Shown: one piece after another, positions 7,738 through 16,105 of the stretch
Layout of the letters: the number at the start of each line of letters is the position of its first letter
Position numbering within the stretch: the first letter of the stretch is position 1
Assembly: GCA_904420015.1 (NCBI GenBank)
Contig: CAJFTS010000031.1
Span: 1 to 58,644 of the forward strand
Direction: 5' to 3'
Origin: an uncultured Clostridia bacterium
GTDB taxonomy: Bacteria > Bacillota > Clostridia > Oscillospirales > Acutalibacteraceae
DNA length: 58,644 nucleotides
Made by a program: the position numbers and the translations under genes
Notes under the pieces: model-generated
The model's input: only the letters and a program-made list of their open reading frames with translations
Database searches by the model: none
Told to the model about the DNA's origin: nothing

Positions 7738-8801
7738 AGTCGAATAAGCTGAACATCTTTGTCTGCCTGACGTGCGGACTGATTATTGTTGGATTTGTCT
7801 TTTTTTCCTCCGGCGTTGACAGTTTGGTGAATAATTTCAATTCTCTCAATTTTTGGTGGATAGCGGCGGCGGTGGGCTGTATGCTTCTCTACTGGCTGCT
7901 GGAATCGGTTATTTTGCACATTATGATTAAACCCATGCACAAGGAGCAAAAATTTCTAAATTCCTTCCGCGTGTCCATGGGCGGGCAATATTTTAACTCC
8001 ATAACCCCCTTTTCCTCCGGCGGACAGCCCTTTCAGGCGTACTACCTGAAAAAACAAGGGGTCCAGTTGGGCGTGGCCATCAACAGCCTGCTGTCCAAAT
8101 TTATCATTTACCAGGTGGCGCTGGTGATTGTATCCGCCATCCTGCTGATTTTGCGGCTGGGATATTTCCAGCAAAAGGTGAGCAATTTTTCCTTCATCGT
8201 TCTGATCGGCTTTCTGATCAATCTCATCGTCATGCTCTGCCTGATCGGTTTCGCTGTTTTTAAAAATACCACGCGAAAAATCAGCCGGGGAATCATCCGT
8301 CTTTTAGCGAAAATCCGGATTTTTAAGGATCCGGATGAAAAGATTAAGTACATGGACGAGGAGCTGGAAAAATTCAGCGCCTGCTTTAAGGAAATGGTCA
8401 AGGATCTGCCCACGATGATTTACTCCTTTTTGCTGTCCATTGTACAGCTGATCGTTTATATGGCGGTTCCTTACATGATTTACAAGGCCTTCGGCCTCAA
8501 CGAAATTGATTTTCTGACCATCATTGCCGCCCAGTCCTTTGTCATGATGGTGTCCTCTTTTATCCCAATCCCGGGGGCCGGCGTAGGGGCGGAAGGCTTC
8601 TTCTACTTCTTTTTCCAGCAGTTCTTTGTCAAGGAAGGCCAGCTGGGCTTAGCCCTGATTTTGTGGCGGCTCATCACCTTCTATTTCACCATTGTGGTAG
8701 GCGCTTTCTTTGCAGTAAAGGCCAACAAAAAGATCGACAAAACCGGGTTGGATGAGGCCGGAGATGGCCCGCCTCCGGAAGAAACGCAATTGCCGGAATA
8801 A
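7734..8801 (+). CDS. Flippase-like membrane protein (LPG synthase transmembrane domain / UPF0104)
   Basis: 355-residue membrane protein with about eight hydrophobic segments, resembling the N-terminal flippase domain of MprF and the YbhN/UPF0104 family. Characteristic parts are QYFNSITPFSSGGQPFQAYYL near residue 85 and the late motif FIPIPGAGVGAEGFFYFFF. There is no lysyl-transferase domain, so it should not make lysyl-phosphatidylglycerol itself. The TTG start at 7734 overlaps the glycosyltransferase stop, implying translational coupling. The pair suggests synthesis and then movement of a glycolipid or another lipid-linked product across the membrane. The product is inference. Confidence 0.85.
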   Translation: MKSNKLNIFVCLTCGLIIVGFVFFSSGVDSLVNNFNSLNFWWIAAAVGCMLLYWLLESVILHIMIKPMHKEQKFLNSFRVSMGGQYFNSITPFSSGGQPFQAYYLKKQGVQLGVAINSLLSKFIIYQVALVIVSAILLILRLGYFQQKVSNFSFIVLIGFLINLIVMLCLIGFAVFKNTTRKISRGIIRLLAKIRIFKDPDEKIKYMDEELEKFSACFKEMVKDLPTMIYSFLLSIVQLIVYMAVPYMIYKAFGLNEIDFLTIIAAQSFVMMVSSFIPIPGAGVGAEGFFYFFFQQFFVKEGQLGLALILWRLITFYFTIVVGAFFAVKANKKIDKTGLDEAGDGPPPEETQLPE

Positions 8802-8807
8802 ATAGAC

Positions 8808-8840
8808 GCACGCCGGATTGATGTTCCGGCGTGCTTTTTT
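8808..8840 (+). terminator. Terminator of the glycosyltransferase-flippase operon
   Basis: Perfect 10-bp stem (8808-8817 with 8825-8834), a 7-base loop, then TTTTTT. Confidence 0.9.
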
Positions 8841-8919
8841 CCGTTATGGAGCAGGCTGGTACGTCTCCATACCGCCCGATTATGCTAATTCGAGACGTTT
8901 TCTTCCTTTGTATCGCCTG

Positions 8920-8956
8920 AAAAGCCAGTCCGGTAATGAACCGGACGGGCTTTTTC
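8920..8956 (-). terminator. Terminator of rqcH
   Basis: Inverted repeat around the loop AATGA, with arms near 8921-8934 and 8940-8953. On the minus strand the stem follows the rqcH stop and ends in TTTTC. It could also stop plus-strand transcription, since GGGCTTTTTC follows on that strand. Confidence 0.75.
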
Positions 8957-8961
8957 TTCTT

Positions 8962-10734
8962 CTATTCCCTATCCCGCAGCCGCTCCACAAGATCCTCCTG
9001 TGGGGTCACGTATGCGGTTTGGTTGGTGGTATAGATCACCATACCGGGCTTTGCGCCCTGAGGCTTTTTTACAAACTTGACCGGTGTATAGTCCACCGGT
9101 ACCTGTGCGGAATCCTTCGCCTTGCTGTGGAAGGCGGCCAAGGCGGCCGCCTCCATTATGGTCCGCTGCGGCACCTCTCTGCCCTCAGCGCAGACGATAA
9201 CATGAGAGCCGGGGATATTCTTGGTATGAAACCACAAATCCGATCCCTTCGCCTGCTTGAGGGTCAGGCGGTCGTTTTGCTGGTTGTTGCGTCCCACCAA
9301 GATGGCAAAGCCGTCGGAGGAGGTAAAGGAAATCGGCTTGAGAGGGGGCGGCGCCTTCTGCTGCCGTCCTCCCTTTCCCAGCCTGCCGTACCCTTGTCCG
9401 GCCAGCTCCGTGCGGATCTCCGTCAGCTCCCGCTCGGTATCCGCTCTGGAAAGGGCATCAAAGACCGTATCGATATAGGCGAGCTCCTGCATGCCCTTTT
9501 CAATCTGTTCATGGAGGATTTTTTCCGCCGTTTGCGCCTTGCGGTAATCCTTATAATACTTCTGCGCGTTTTGTACCGGGGTTTTGGCCGGGTCGAGAGG
9601 GATGCGGATGGGAGGATTCCCTTCCTCGAAGAAGTTGTCCACCTGGGCCACCGGCATTCCCTTTTGCAGGTGATAGAGGTTGGCGTTGAGCAGGTCCCCG
9701 TACTGGCGCAGACGCTCCCGGTCGGCGCACTGCAAAAGCTCCACCTTTTGGGCGTTGATCTTGCGGGCAATCCGTTCGGAGGCATTCGTGAGGGTCTTGA
9801 GAAGGTCCTGCGCCCGATGACGGATGCGGTCCACCCGGTCCCGCTCGGCATAGAACCCGTCGAGCAGCTCGCTATAGCTGTCAAAGGGGGTCAGGGTGGC
9901 GGCGGTCCCATACTGGGTAATGGTGAGAAAGGAAAAATCAATGGGTTTTCCTTGGGCCACGTCGGTGACCATAACCGGATTTCCCCCGTTTGTCTGCAGG
10001 ATTTCCTTAATCTTTCCCAGGTAAAAGGCAAGCCGGTCCTGCTCGGTTTTATGGAGGGAGGCGCTGCGCAGCGCGGCCCCCCGGCCGGCATAATGGGCAA
10101 GCTCCCGGCAGACGATGGGCGACACCCCCAAAAGGAGGGTCAAAAGCGCCTTCTCCAGCGCCTCGTCCTTGCGTCCGGCAAGGGCGGCGACGATATCCGC
10201 CGGTTCCTCCTTGGTTAAGTCCATCCGCCCCGGCGCCTGGGGAGGGAGGACGTACTGCATCCCCGGCAGCACCATGCGCACCGAGGACATTTCCCCGTCC
10301 ACCCGCTTGACCGCGTCGATGATCCGTCCATCCTCCCCGATGAGGATGAGGTTGCTGTGCCGGCCCATAATTTCTACCGCCAGTGTCAGGGCCACATGGT
10401 CACCCAGCTCATTGGTGGTATCAAAGTCGAGGAAAAGCACCCGTTCCAGCCCCGGCTGGCGGATGGCGGTAAGCTTGGCGCCGGTCAAATGCTTGCGCAG
10501 CAGCATGCAGAGCATAGGGGGCTTTGCAGGGTTTTCCGGGGCATGGGTGGTAAAATGAATCCGGGGCGAGGAGGCCCGGCAGGATAAAAGCAGCCGCCGG
10601 GACCCGGCGCGGGAGCGCACGGCCAACACCAGCTCCTCCTTCGAGGGCTGATAGACCCGCTCCACCCGGGCATCGGGAATCGAATCGAACAGCTCCTGCT
10701 TTAATAGATGCAACAGCGCTCCGTCCAGAGCCAA
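8962..10734 (-). CDS. rqcH: Rqc2 homologue RqcH (NFACT protein), ribosome quality control
   Basis: 590-residue protein that binds obstructed 50S subunits carrying peptidyl-tRNA and recruits tRNA-Ala to add alanine tails that mark stalled peptides for degradation. Older annotation calls it a fibronectin/fibrinogen-binding protein. The N-terminal NFACT-N domain opens with LALDGALLHLLKQEL. A long coiled-coil region (about 270-430) includes a run of Arg, Glu and Lys residues. The C-terminal NFACT-R part has DGFAILVGRNNQQNDRLTL and DLWFHTKNIPGSHVI. The TTG at 10734 is chosen because it gives the family N-terminus. Upstream in-frame sequence lies in the tandem repeat and is not coding. Confidence 0.9.
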   Translation of the reverse strand: MALDGALLHLLKQELFDSIPDARVERVYQPSKEELVLAVRSRAGSRRLLLSCRASSPRIHFTTHAPENPAKPPMLCMLLRKHLTGAKLTAIRQPGLERVLFLDFDTTNELGDHVALTLAVEIMGRHSNLILIGEDGRIIDAVKRVDGEMSSVRMVLPGMQYVLPPQAPGRMDLTKEEPADIVAALAGRKDEALEKALLTLLLGVSPIVCRELAHYAGRGAALRSASLHKTEQDRLAFYLGKIKEILQTNGGNPVMVTDVAQGKPIDFSFLTITQYGTAATLTPFDSYSELLDGFYAERDRVDRIRHRAQDLLKTLTNASERIARKINAQKVELLQCADRERLRQYGDLLNANLYHLQKGMPVAQVDNFFEEGNPPIRIPLDPAKTPVQNAQKYYKDYRKAQTAEKILHEQIEKGMQELAYIDTVFDALSRADTERELTEIRTELAGQGYGRLGKGGRQQKAPPPLKPISFTSSDGFAILVGRNNQQNDRLTLKQAKGSDLWFHTKNIPGSHVIVCAEGREVPQRTIMEAAALAAFHSKAKDSAQVPVDYTPVKFVKKPQGAKPGMVIYTTNQTAYVTPQEDLVERLRDRE

Positions 10735-10772
10735 TGGGATACACAACCTTTCTTTTAAAATCCCTCTCCGGC

Positions 10773-11160
10773 GGCCCAAAAACAGCTCCTGTCCGGCGGG
10801 GGACTTCCTTCTTTTCGGCGCCGCCGTACCGCCGTCCGCAGAGGGTGACGGAAAGGGACTCCTGTCCCCCAACTTCGTCCGGCGCGGCCTTCCACCGCCG
10901 CGTCCTCCGGCGGGGAATCGCATGTCTTTTTACGCTCTTGTTTGGCAAAAACCCGCCGCCGGCCCAAAAATAACTCCCGCCCGGCGGGGGACTTCCTTCT
11001 TTTCGGCGCCGCCGTACCGCCGTCCGCAGAGGGTGACGGAAAGGGGCCCCTGTCCCCCAACTTCGTCCGGCGCGGCCTTCCACCGCCGCGTCCTCCGGCG
11101 GGGATACGCATGTCTTTTTACGCTCTCTTTTGGCAAAAACCCGCCGCCGGCGGCCCACAA
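10773..11160. repeat. Two-copy 188-bp tandem direct repeat (plus partial third copy)
   Basis: Copy 1 (10773-10960) and copy 2 (10961-11148) align without gaps and differ at about 10 of 188 positions by eye. A third copy starts at 11152 (GGCCCACAA) but diverges within a few bases. Each unit begins with GGCCCAAAAA and ends in GGCAAAAACCCGCCGCC. Differences are substitutions only, so the duplication is recent but not new. Function unknown. Confidence 0.9.
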
Positions 11161-11194
11161 GCCAAGGGCCTTCGGGGGGATGGGCCGCGCCCAC

Positions 11195-11241
11195 CGCCTC
11201 CGCTGCTTGAGGCCGCGTACAGGCGGCGCACAGCGGAGGCG
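11195..11241. repeat. Compound hairpin downstream of the flavin reductase gene
   Basis: Outer arms 11195-11205 and 11231-11241 (CGCCTCCGCTG and complement) are perfect over 11 bp. An inner GCCGC/GCGGC stem lies between them. There is no T-run on either side, so it is not a standard terminator. Confidence 0.6.
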
Positions 11242-11291
11242 GGCAGGCCCTCCCGGCTTTCGTTGGGAAGAAGGGCGGCAAAGGCCAGGGC

Positions 11292-11798
11292 TTACGCCTT
11301 TTCCAATACCTTCACGATTTCCGCCACGAACAGCTTATGGTAGTCCTTGTTGGGATAATAGGCTTCATCCAATGTCTTGTCGAGGAACCCGCCGGGATGA
11401 AGCTCGCTGACATAGAGCTTTTTGCATACGAGAATCCGTTCGGCCTGGGAAAAAGCCGTGATGCCTTCCAGATAGACGGGGGTGAGCCCCGTTTCCTTGG
11501 CCTTGTCGTAATCCCGGCCCGACCGGCTCCCGCAGAACTTGAGCGCATCCCGGTATTCCTCCGGGAAAAAGGAAAGGGTGAACAGGTCGTTCCTCTCCAC
11601 AAAGCCCAGGGTATACCGTTGGGGCCGGATGCCGATGGCCACGACGCATTTGTTCCACATAATCCCCATACCGCCCCAGCTGGCGGTCATGGTGTTGTAG
11701 CCGTTTTCATCTCCGGCGGTCACAAGCATCCACTTGTCGCCGATGTCGGTAAACACATTGCTTGAGACGGCTTTCGGGCTGATTTCCTTGTATGCCAT
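11292..11798 (-). CDS. Flavin reductase family protein
   Basis: 168-residue split-barrel FMN-binding protein of the flavin reductase-like group. The N-terminal half has the fold's FMN contact region: GYNTMTASWGGMGIMWNKCV, then RPQRYTLGFVERNDLFTLSFF. The tail carries YYPNKDYHKLFVAEI. The reaction is probably NAD(P)H-dependent reduction of free or bound flavin, but the family also includes flavoredoxin-like electron carriers, so the partner is unknown. ATG 11798 has GGAGGG upstream. It is transcribed alone from a good promoter at 11890-11917, divergent from the arginine operon. Confidence 0.85.
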   Translation of the reverse strand: MAYKEISPKAVSSNVFTDIGDKWMLVTAGDENGYNTMTASWGGMGIMWNKCVVAIGIRPQRYTLGFVERNDLFTLSFFPEEYRDALKFCGSRSGRDYDKAKETGLTPVYLEGITAFSQAERILVCKKLYVSELHPGGFLDKTLDEAYYPNKDYHKLFVAEIVKVLEKA

Positions 11799-11889
11799 GG
11801 TAGATTCCCTCCATATCAAAGATAAACCGGCCGGTGGGAAAAGGACTTTCATCCAATTCCACGGACGGGCCGGCGCAAGAATTGCTATC

Positions 11890-11917
11890 ATTGTAACATA
11901 TTTTACGGGGCTTTCAA
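11890..11917 (-). promoter_or_regulatory. Promoter of the flavin reductase gene
   Basis: On the minus strand TTGAAA (11912-11917) and TACAAT (11890-11895) are separated by 16 bases. Confidence 0.5.
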
Positions 11918-11928
11918 AGGGGATGCGG

Positions 11929-11957
11929 TTGAAAAGAAGAAAAGAGTTCGGTATAAT
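11929..11957 (+). promoter_or_regulatory. Upstream promoter candidate facing argG
   Basis: TTGAAA (11929-11934), a 17-base spacer and a perfect TATAAT (11952-11957). It would give a leader of about 180 bases before argG. That leader contains GC-rich inverted repeats (about 11970-12035) but no riboswitch that I recognise. Confidence 0.5.
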
Positions 11958-12063
11958 ATATGTGGTTTTTCGCGCCGGCAGCACGGCCGAATCCCAAAAA
12001 GGCGGCGGACCTTTTTCGACCGTTGCCGCGCATTTTGTGTATTGTGCCGAATTTGCACTAAAA

Positions 12064-12077
12064 TGAATAATTATGCA
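12064..12077 (+). promoter_or_regulatory. ARG box 1 (ArgR/AhrC operator candidate)
   Basis: TGAATAATTATGCA matches the ARG-box half-site pair TGAAT-N4-ATTCA at 9 of 10 defined positions. It lies just upstream of the -35 element of the argG-proximal promoter. Confidence 0.6.
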
Positions 12078-12085
12078 GAATATCC

Positions 12086-12114
12086 TTGCGTTTTATTCAA
12101 ATTCAGTGTATGAT
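12086..12114 (+). promoter_or_regulatory. argG-proximal promoter of the arginine operon
   Basis: TTGCGT (12086-12091), a 17-base spacer and TATGAT (12109-12114). The -10 box lies inside ARG box 2, so bound arginine repressor would block RNA polymerase. The start point would be about 12121. Confidence 0.55.
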
Positions 12115-12120
12115 TATTCA
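12107..12120 (+). promoter_or_regulatory. ARG box 2 overlapping the -10 box
   Basis: TGTATGATTATTCA resembles TGAAT-N4-ATTCA, with a perfect right half. It is centred 43 bp from ARG box 1, about four helical turns, the arrangement expected for cooperative binding of hexameric ArgR. An extra ATTCA half-site occurs at 12101-12105. Confidence 0.6.
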
Positions 12121-12144
12121 CAACGAAAGAGAGGGATTTTTACT

Positions 12145-13365
12145 ATGGGTAAGATTAAGAAAGTCGTATTGGCGTATTCCGGCGGTTTGGATACTTCCAT
12201 CATCATTCCGTGGCTGAAGGAAAACTACGACAACTGCGAGGTGATCGCGGTAGCGGCGGACGTGGGCCAGGGCAAGGAGCTCTCGGGCCTGGAGGAAAAG
12301 GCGAAGAAAACCGGCGCTTCCAAGCTCTACATTGAGGATCTGACCCAGGAATTTGTAGAGGACTGCATCTGGCCGACTCTGAAGGCGGGCGCCAAATACG
12401 AAAATATGTACCTGCTGGGTACGGCGTTTGCCCGCCCGGTCATCGCCAAGCGGATCGTAGAAATCGCACTGGCCGAGGGCGCGGACGCCATCTGCCACGG
12501 CTGCACCGGCAAGGGCAACGACCAGGTCCGCTTTGAGCTGACCATCAAGCATTTTGCGCCGCAGATGGAAATCATCGCCCCCTGGCGCACCTGGGAGCTC
12601 AAGTCCCGGGAGGAAGAGATCGATTATGCGGAGGCGCACAACGTCCCGCTGAACATTACCAGAGAGACCAACTACTCGAAGGACAAGAACCTGTGGCATC
12701 TCTCCCATGAGGGCCTGGATCTGGAGGATCCGGCCAATGAGCCTAAGTACGACGAGATTCTGGAGATGGGCGTTTCCCCGGAAAAGGCTCCCGACCAGCC
12801 CACCTACGTGACCATTTCCTTTGAGAAGGGGGTGCCGGTGGCCGTCGAAGGCGAAAAGCTCAGCGCGGTGGAGATCGTCAAGAAGCTCAACAAGCTCGGC
12901 GGTGAGAACGGCATCGGCCTTCTGGACATGGTGGAGAACCGGCTGGTGGGCATGAAGTCCCGCGGCGTGTACGAGACGCCCGGCGGCGCCATCCTTTACT
13001 ACGCCCACGATGCGCTGGAAACCCTCACCCTCGACCGGGATACCCAGCATTTCAAGCAGCAGCAGGTAGCCGGTCCGTTCGCCGATCTTGTCTACTTCGG
13101 CAAGTGGTATACCCCCCTCCGGGAAGCCCTGTCCGCCTTCGTGGACAGCACCCAGGAAACCGTCACCGGCGACGTCAAGCTCAAGCTTTACAAGGGCAAT
13201 ATCATCAACGCCGGCATGACCTCTCCCTATTCCCTCTACGACGAGGAGATCGCTACCTTCGGTGAGGACGAGGTCTACAACCAGATGGATTCCCAGGGCT
13301 TCATCAACCTCTTCGGGCTGCCGATTAAGGTCAAGGCCATCAAGGACGGCAAAGGCAAGAAATAA
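12145..13365 (+). CDS. argG: Argininosuccinate synthase
   Basis: 406-residue cytoplasmic enzyme joining citrulline and aspartate with ATP to form argininosuccinate, the penultimate step of arginine synthesis. The ATP-pyrophosphatase loop [11 protein letters not shown] is at residues 9-19. Other family blocks visible are [14 protein letters not shown] and [28 protein letters not shown] follows in the synthetase domain. Length is normal. The ATG at 12145 has GAGAGGG upstream. First gene of a seven-gene arginine operon under two ARG-box-like operators. Note that argG and argH lead the cluster, ahead of the acetylated-intermediate genes. Confidence 0.97.
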   Translation: MGKIKKVVLAYSGGLDTSIIIPWLKENYDNCEVIAVAADVGQGKELSGLEEKAKKTGASKLYIEDLTQEFVEDCIWPTLKAGAKYENMYLLGTAFARPVIAKRIVEIALAEGADAICHGCTGKGNDQVRFELTIKHFAPQMEIIAPWRTWELKSREEEIDYAEAHNVPLNITRETNYSKDKNLWHLSHEGLDLEDPANEPKYDEILEMGVSPEKAPDQPTYVTISFEKGVPVAVEGEKLSAVEIVKKLNKLGGENGIGLLDMVENRLVGMKSRGVYETPGGAILYYAHDALETLTLDRDTQHFKQQQVAGPFADLVYFGKWYTPLREALSAFVDSTQETVTGDVKLKLYKGNIINAGMTSPYSLYDEEIATFGEDEVYNQMDSQGFINLFGLPIKVKAIKDGKGKK

Positions 13366-13375
13366 GCGGTTGGGT

Positions 13376-13418
13376 TAAGGCGCCGGCGGCTGCAGCTGCG
13401 GCCGGGCGCCTGCCTTTT
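13376..13418 (+). terminator. Stem-loop between argG and argH
   Basis: GC-rich imperfect inverted repeat around TGCAGCTGC (arms near 13379-13387 and 13401-13410) followed by TGCCTTTTCC. It may be an mRNA-stabilising or partial termination element, since downstream genes continue in the same direction. Confidence 0.45.
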
Positions 13419-13512
13419 CCATAACCCATGTGTCGGTTACAACATCATTTTAAGCAGGCGTTTGGGCGGGGGTGAAAGCTCTCGCCTTGTCTGCATCAAT
13501 GGAGGGATGGCC

Positions 13513-14895
13513 TTGAAGCTGTGGGCCGGAAGATTTTCCAAGGAAGTGGACAGCAAGGTAAACGATTTCAATTCCTCGATTTCCTTTGACAGCCGGATGT
13601 TCCGGGAGGATATCGAGGGCTCCATCGCCCACGCCACCATGCTGGGCGAACAGGGGATTATCTCCGATCAAGACGCGATGCAGATCATTGCCGGACTCAA
13701 GCAGATTCTTGCCGACATCGAGGCGGGAACCCTTTTGATCGATCCGGAGGCGGAGGACATCCACACCTTCGTAGAAGGGGAGCTGACCGCCCGCATCGGG
13801 GATGCGGGAAAGCGGCTGCACACCGGGCGAAGCCGCAACGACCAGGTGGCGCTGGACCTGCGCCTGTATCTGAAAAAGCAGGTGGATCTGCTCTGCCGGG
13901 AGACCGAGACCCTGTGCAAGGTCATCGCCAAGCAGGCCGAGACCTATGCGGACACCGTTATGCCCGGTTATACCCATTTGCAGCGGGCCCAGCCGATTAC
14001 CTTCGGCCATCACCTGCTTGCCTGGGGGGAAATGCTTTTGCGGGATCTGGGCCGTCTTTGCGACTGCAAAAAGCGGATGGACTGCTCCCCCTTGGGCTGC
14101 GGCGCGCTGGCAGGCACCACCTATCCCTTAAACCGGGAGCGCACGGCCGATCTTCTGGGGTTGGCGGCGGTGGCGCAAAACAGCCTCGACGGCGTATCCG
14201 ACCGGGATTACGCGCTGGAGCTGTGTTCCGCCCTCTCCATCCTGATGATGCATCTCTCCCGTTTTTCCGAGGAAATCATCCTTTGGTGCTCGTGGGAATT
14301 TAAGTTTATCGAGCTCGACGACGCTTATTCCACCGGCTCCTCCATCATGCCCCAAAAGAAGAACCCGGACGTGGCGGAGCTGGTGCGCGGGAAGGCGGGC
14401 CGGGTATACGGCGATCTGATGGGGCTTCTGACCGCCATGAAGGGCCTTCCTCTGGCTTACAACAAAGATATGCAGGAGGACAAGGAGGCCGTTTTCGACG
14501 CGGTGGACACGGCCCACCTTTGCCTGACCACCTTCACCCCCATGCTCGACACCATGAGGGTGCTCCCCCAGAACATGCGCAAGGCGGCGGCGGGCGGCTT
14601 TATCAACGCCACCGACTGCGCCGACTACCTGGTGGGCAAGGGCCTCCCCTTCCGGGACGCTTACAAGGCCACCGGTTCTTTGGTTGCCAGGTGCCTCGAG
14701 CTGGGCACCACGTTGGAGGCGCTGCCGCTCTCTGAATACCAGGCGGTGTGCGGGAAATTCGATGCGGATGTATACGAGGCGATCAGTTTGGACACCTGCG
14801 TATCCCAGCGCAAGGTGCTGGGGGGGCCGGCGCCGGAGAATGTGAAGGCGCAGGCACAGGCTATGCGGCAACGGATTAAGGAGGTACAGGCGTGA
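13513..14895 (+). CDS. argH: Argininosuccinate lyase
   Basis: 460-residue fumarase/aspartase-superfamily enzyme that splits argininosuccinate into arginine and fumarate. The superfamily signature GSSIMPQKKNPD, containing the catalytic Ser, is plain. HTGRSRNDQVALDLRLYL and MPGYTHLQRAQPITFGHHL are the other two conserved active-site blocks. The TTG at 13513 is chosen because GGAGGG sits six bases before it and the product then begins KLWAGRFSKE like family members. The ATG at 13507 directly abuts that site. It ends in a 1-base overlap with argC. Normal length, no defect seen. Confidence 0.96.
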   Translation: MKLWAGRFSKEVDSKVNDFNSSISFDSRMFREDIEGSIAHATMLGEQGIISDQDAMQIIAGLKQILADIEAGTLLIDPEAEDIHTFVEGELTARIGDAGKRLHTGRSRNDQVALDLRLYLKKQVDLLCRETETLCKVIAKQAETYADTVMPGYTHLQRAQPITFGHHLLAWGEMLLRDLGRLCDCKKRMDCSPLGCGALAGTTYPLNRERTADLLGLAAVAQNSLDGVSDRDYALELCSALSILMMHLSRFSEEIILWCSWEFKFIELDDAYSTGSSIMPQKKNPDVAELVRGKAGRVYGDLMGLLTAMKGLPLAYNKDMQEDKEAVFDAVDTAHLCLTTFTPMLDTMRVLPQNMRKAAAGGFINATDCADYLVGKGLPFRDAYKATGSLVARCLELGTTLEALPLSEYQAVCGKFDADVYEAISLDTCVSQRKVLGGPAPENVKAQAQAMRQRIKEVQA

Positions 14896-15929
14896 TGATC
14901 CAAGCAGGAATCGTAGGGGCCACCGGCTACGCCGGGGCGGAGCTTTGCCGGCTCCTTTACGGCCATCCTAAGGCAGAGATCGCGGCGGTCAGCTCGGTGA
15001 GCTTTGAGGGCCAGGCCCTTTCCGACGTTTACCCCGCCTACCGCGGGTTTCTCGACCTTCCCTGCGGCAACCAGGACGAGGTGGTTGAGAAAAGCGACGT
15101 GATCTTCGCCGCCCTTCCCCACGGCCTTTCCCAGGAGCTGGCGGCCGAATGTATGGCGAAGGGCAAGGTGTTCATCGACTTAGGGGCGGATTTCCGCCTG
15201 GAAAGCGAAGCGGACTACCAAGAATGGTACGGCGGCACCTATCTCGACAAGGAGCTGCATAAGCAGGCGGTTTATGCGATGCCGGAGCTTTTCCGGGAGC
15301 AGATCAAGGGCAAAAAGCTGATTGCAAACCCCGGTTGCTACACCACCGGCGCGCCCCTGGCGCTGGCGCCGGCGGTCAAAGGCGGTCTGGTGCAGACCGA
15401 AGGGATCATCGTCGACTCCAAATCGGGGGCTACCGGCGCGGGCCGCGGCCTGTCCCAGACCACCCATTTCACCGAGCTCGACGGCGCCTTCCATCCCTAC
15501 AAGGTGGCCTGCCACCGGCATACGCCGGAAATCGAGCAGACCCTTTCCCACCTGGCGGGGAAACCGGTGCGTATCACCTTTGTGCCCCACCTGCTGCCGG
15601 TGGACCGGGGGATCATCTCCACCTGCTATGCAAGGCTCTCCCCCGGCGTGACCAAGGAGGATCTGCGCAGGGCTTACGAGGCGTTTTATCAGGACGAAAC
15701 GTTTATCCGCCTGCTGCCCGACGGCAAGGTCGCGGACATCAAGGCGGTCAAATATACGAACCTATGCGACATTTCCCTGCATGTGGACGCCCGCACCGGC
15801 ACCTTCATTGCGGTGTCGGCGCTGGACAACATGGTGAAAGGAGCGGCGGGTCAGGCCGTCCAGAACATGAACATCGTGTTCGGCCTGCCGGAGGAAACGG
15901 GGCTTTGCCTGGTTCCGCCCGCCTTCTAA
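14895..15929 (+). CDS. argC: N-acetyl-gamma-glutamyl-phosphate reductase
   Basis: 344-residue NADPH-dependent reductase making N-acetylglutamate semialdehyde, the third step of the pathway. The Rossmann start AGIVGATGYAGAELCRLL is followed by the catalytic-cysteine motif ANPGCYTTG. Later come SGATGAGRGLSQTTHF and the catalytic-histidine region HRHTPEIEQTL. AAGGAGGT lies upstream; a GTG at 14892 in the same frame is equally possible. The start overlaps the argH stop, so translation is probably coupled. Confidence 0.96.
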   Translation: MIQAGIVGATGYAGAELCRLLYGHPKAEIAAVSSVSFEGQALSDVYPAYRGFLDLPCGNQDEVVEKSDVIFAALPHGLSQELAAECMAKGKVFIDLGADFRLESEADYQEWYGGTYLDKELHKQAVYAMPELFREQIKGKKLIANPGCYTTGAPLALAPAVKGGLVQTEGIIVDSKSGATGAGRGLSQTTHFTELDGAFHPYKVACHRHTPEIEQTLSHLAGKPVRITFVPHLLPVDRGIISTCYARLSPGVTKEDLRRAYEAFYQDETFIRLLPDGKVADIKAVKYTNLCDISLHVDARTGTFIAVSALDNMVKGAAGQAVQNMNIVFGLPEETGLCLVPPAF

Positions 15930-16048
15930 GTCCGCTGTTTGAGCCGAGTCCCTCTATTCCGGCGGCTTTGGACGGCGGCTGGAAACGCCCGGCCGCACCG
16001 AGCGGCGGAACAGGGCGCATTTGTCTGAGGCGGCCGACGCCGCCGAAA

Positions 16049-16085
16049 TGCGAAACCGATCCTTTTACGGGTTTCGCACAGCTGC
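16049..16085 (+). terminator. Stem-loop between argC and argJ
   Basis: Arms 16049-16058 and 16068-16078 (TGCGAAACCG against CGGGTTTCGCA, one bulge) followed by CAGCTGCTTTT. It lies in a 176-base gap with no gene and may be a partial terminator or processing site. Confidence 0.45.
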
Positions 16086-16105
16086 TTTTGAAGGAGGAAA
16101 TACCC

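Larger units (their letters stand above)
10735..11291. other. 557-bp GC-rich gene-free stretch with a tandem repeat
   Basis: Lies between two minus-strand genes. It contains the 188-bp tandem repeat and, beside the flavin reductase gene, a compound hairpin. Open frames run through it on both strands because stop codons are rare at this G+C, but the repeat period is not a multiple of three, so no frame is kept between copies. I see no convincing gene here. Confidence 0.7.

Noticed and set aside
10421-11281. Open frames through the tandem repeat (Arg/Gly/Pro-rich proteins)
   Set aside because: The 188-bp period shifts the frame between copies, the composition is biased, and there is no start signal. 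The open reading comes from high G+C.
11958-12144. T-box or other riboswitch in the argG leader
   Set aside because: No T-box consensus and no terminator/antiterminator pair; the ARG-box-like sites explain regulation better.
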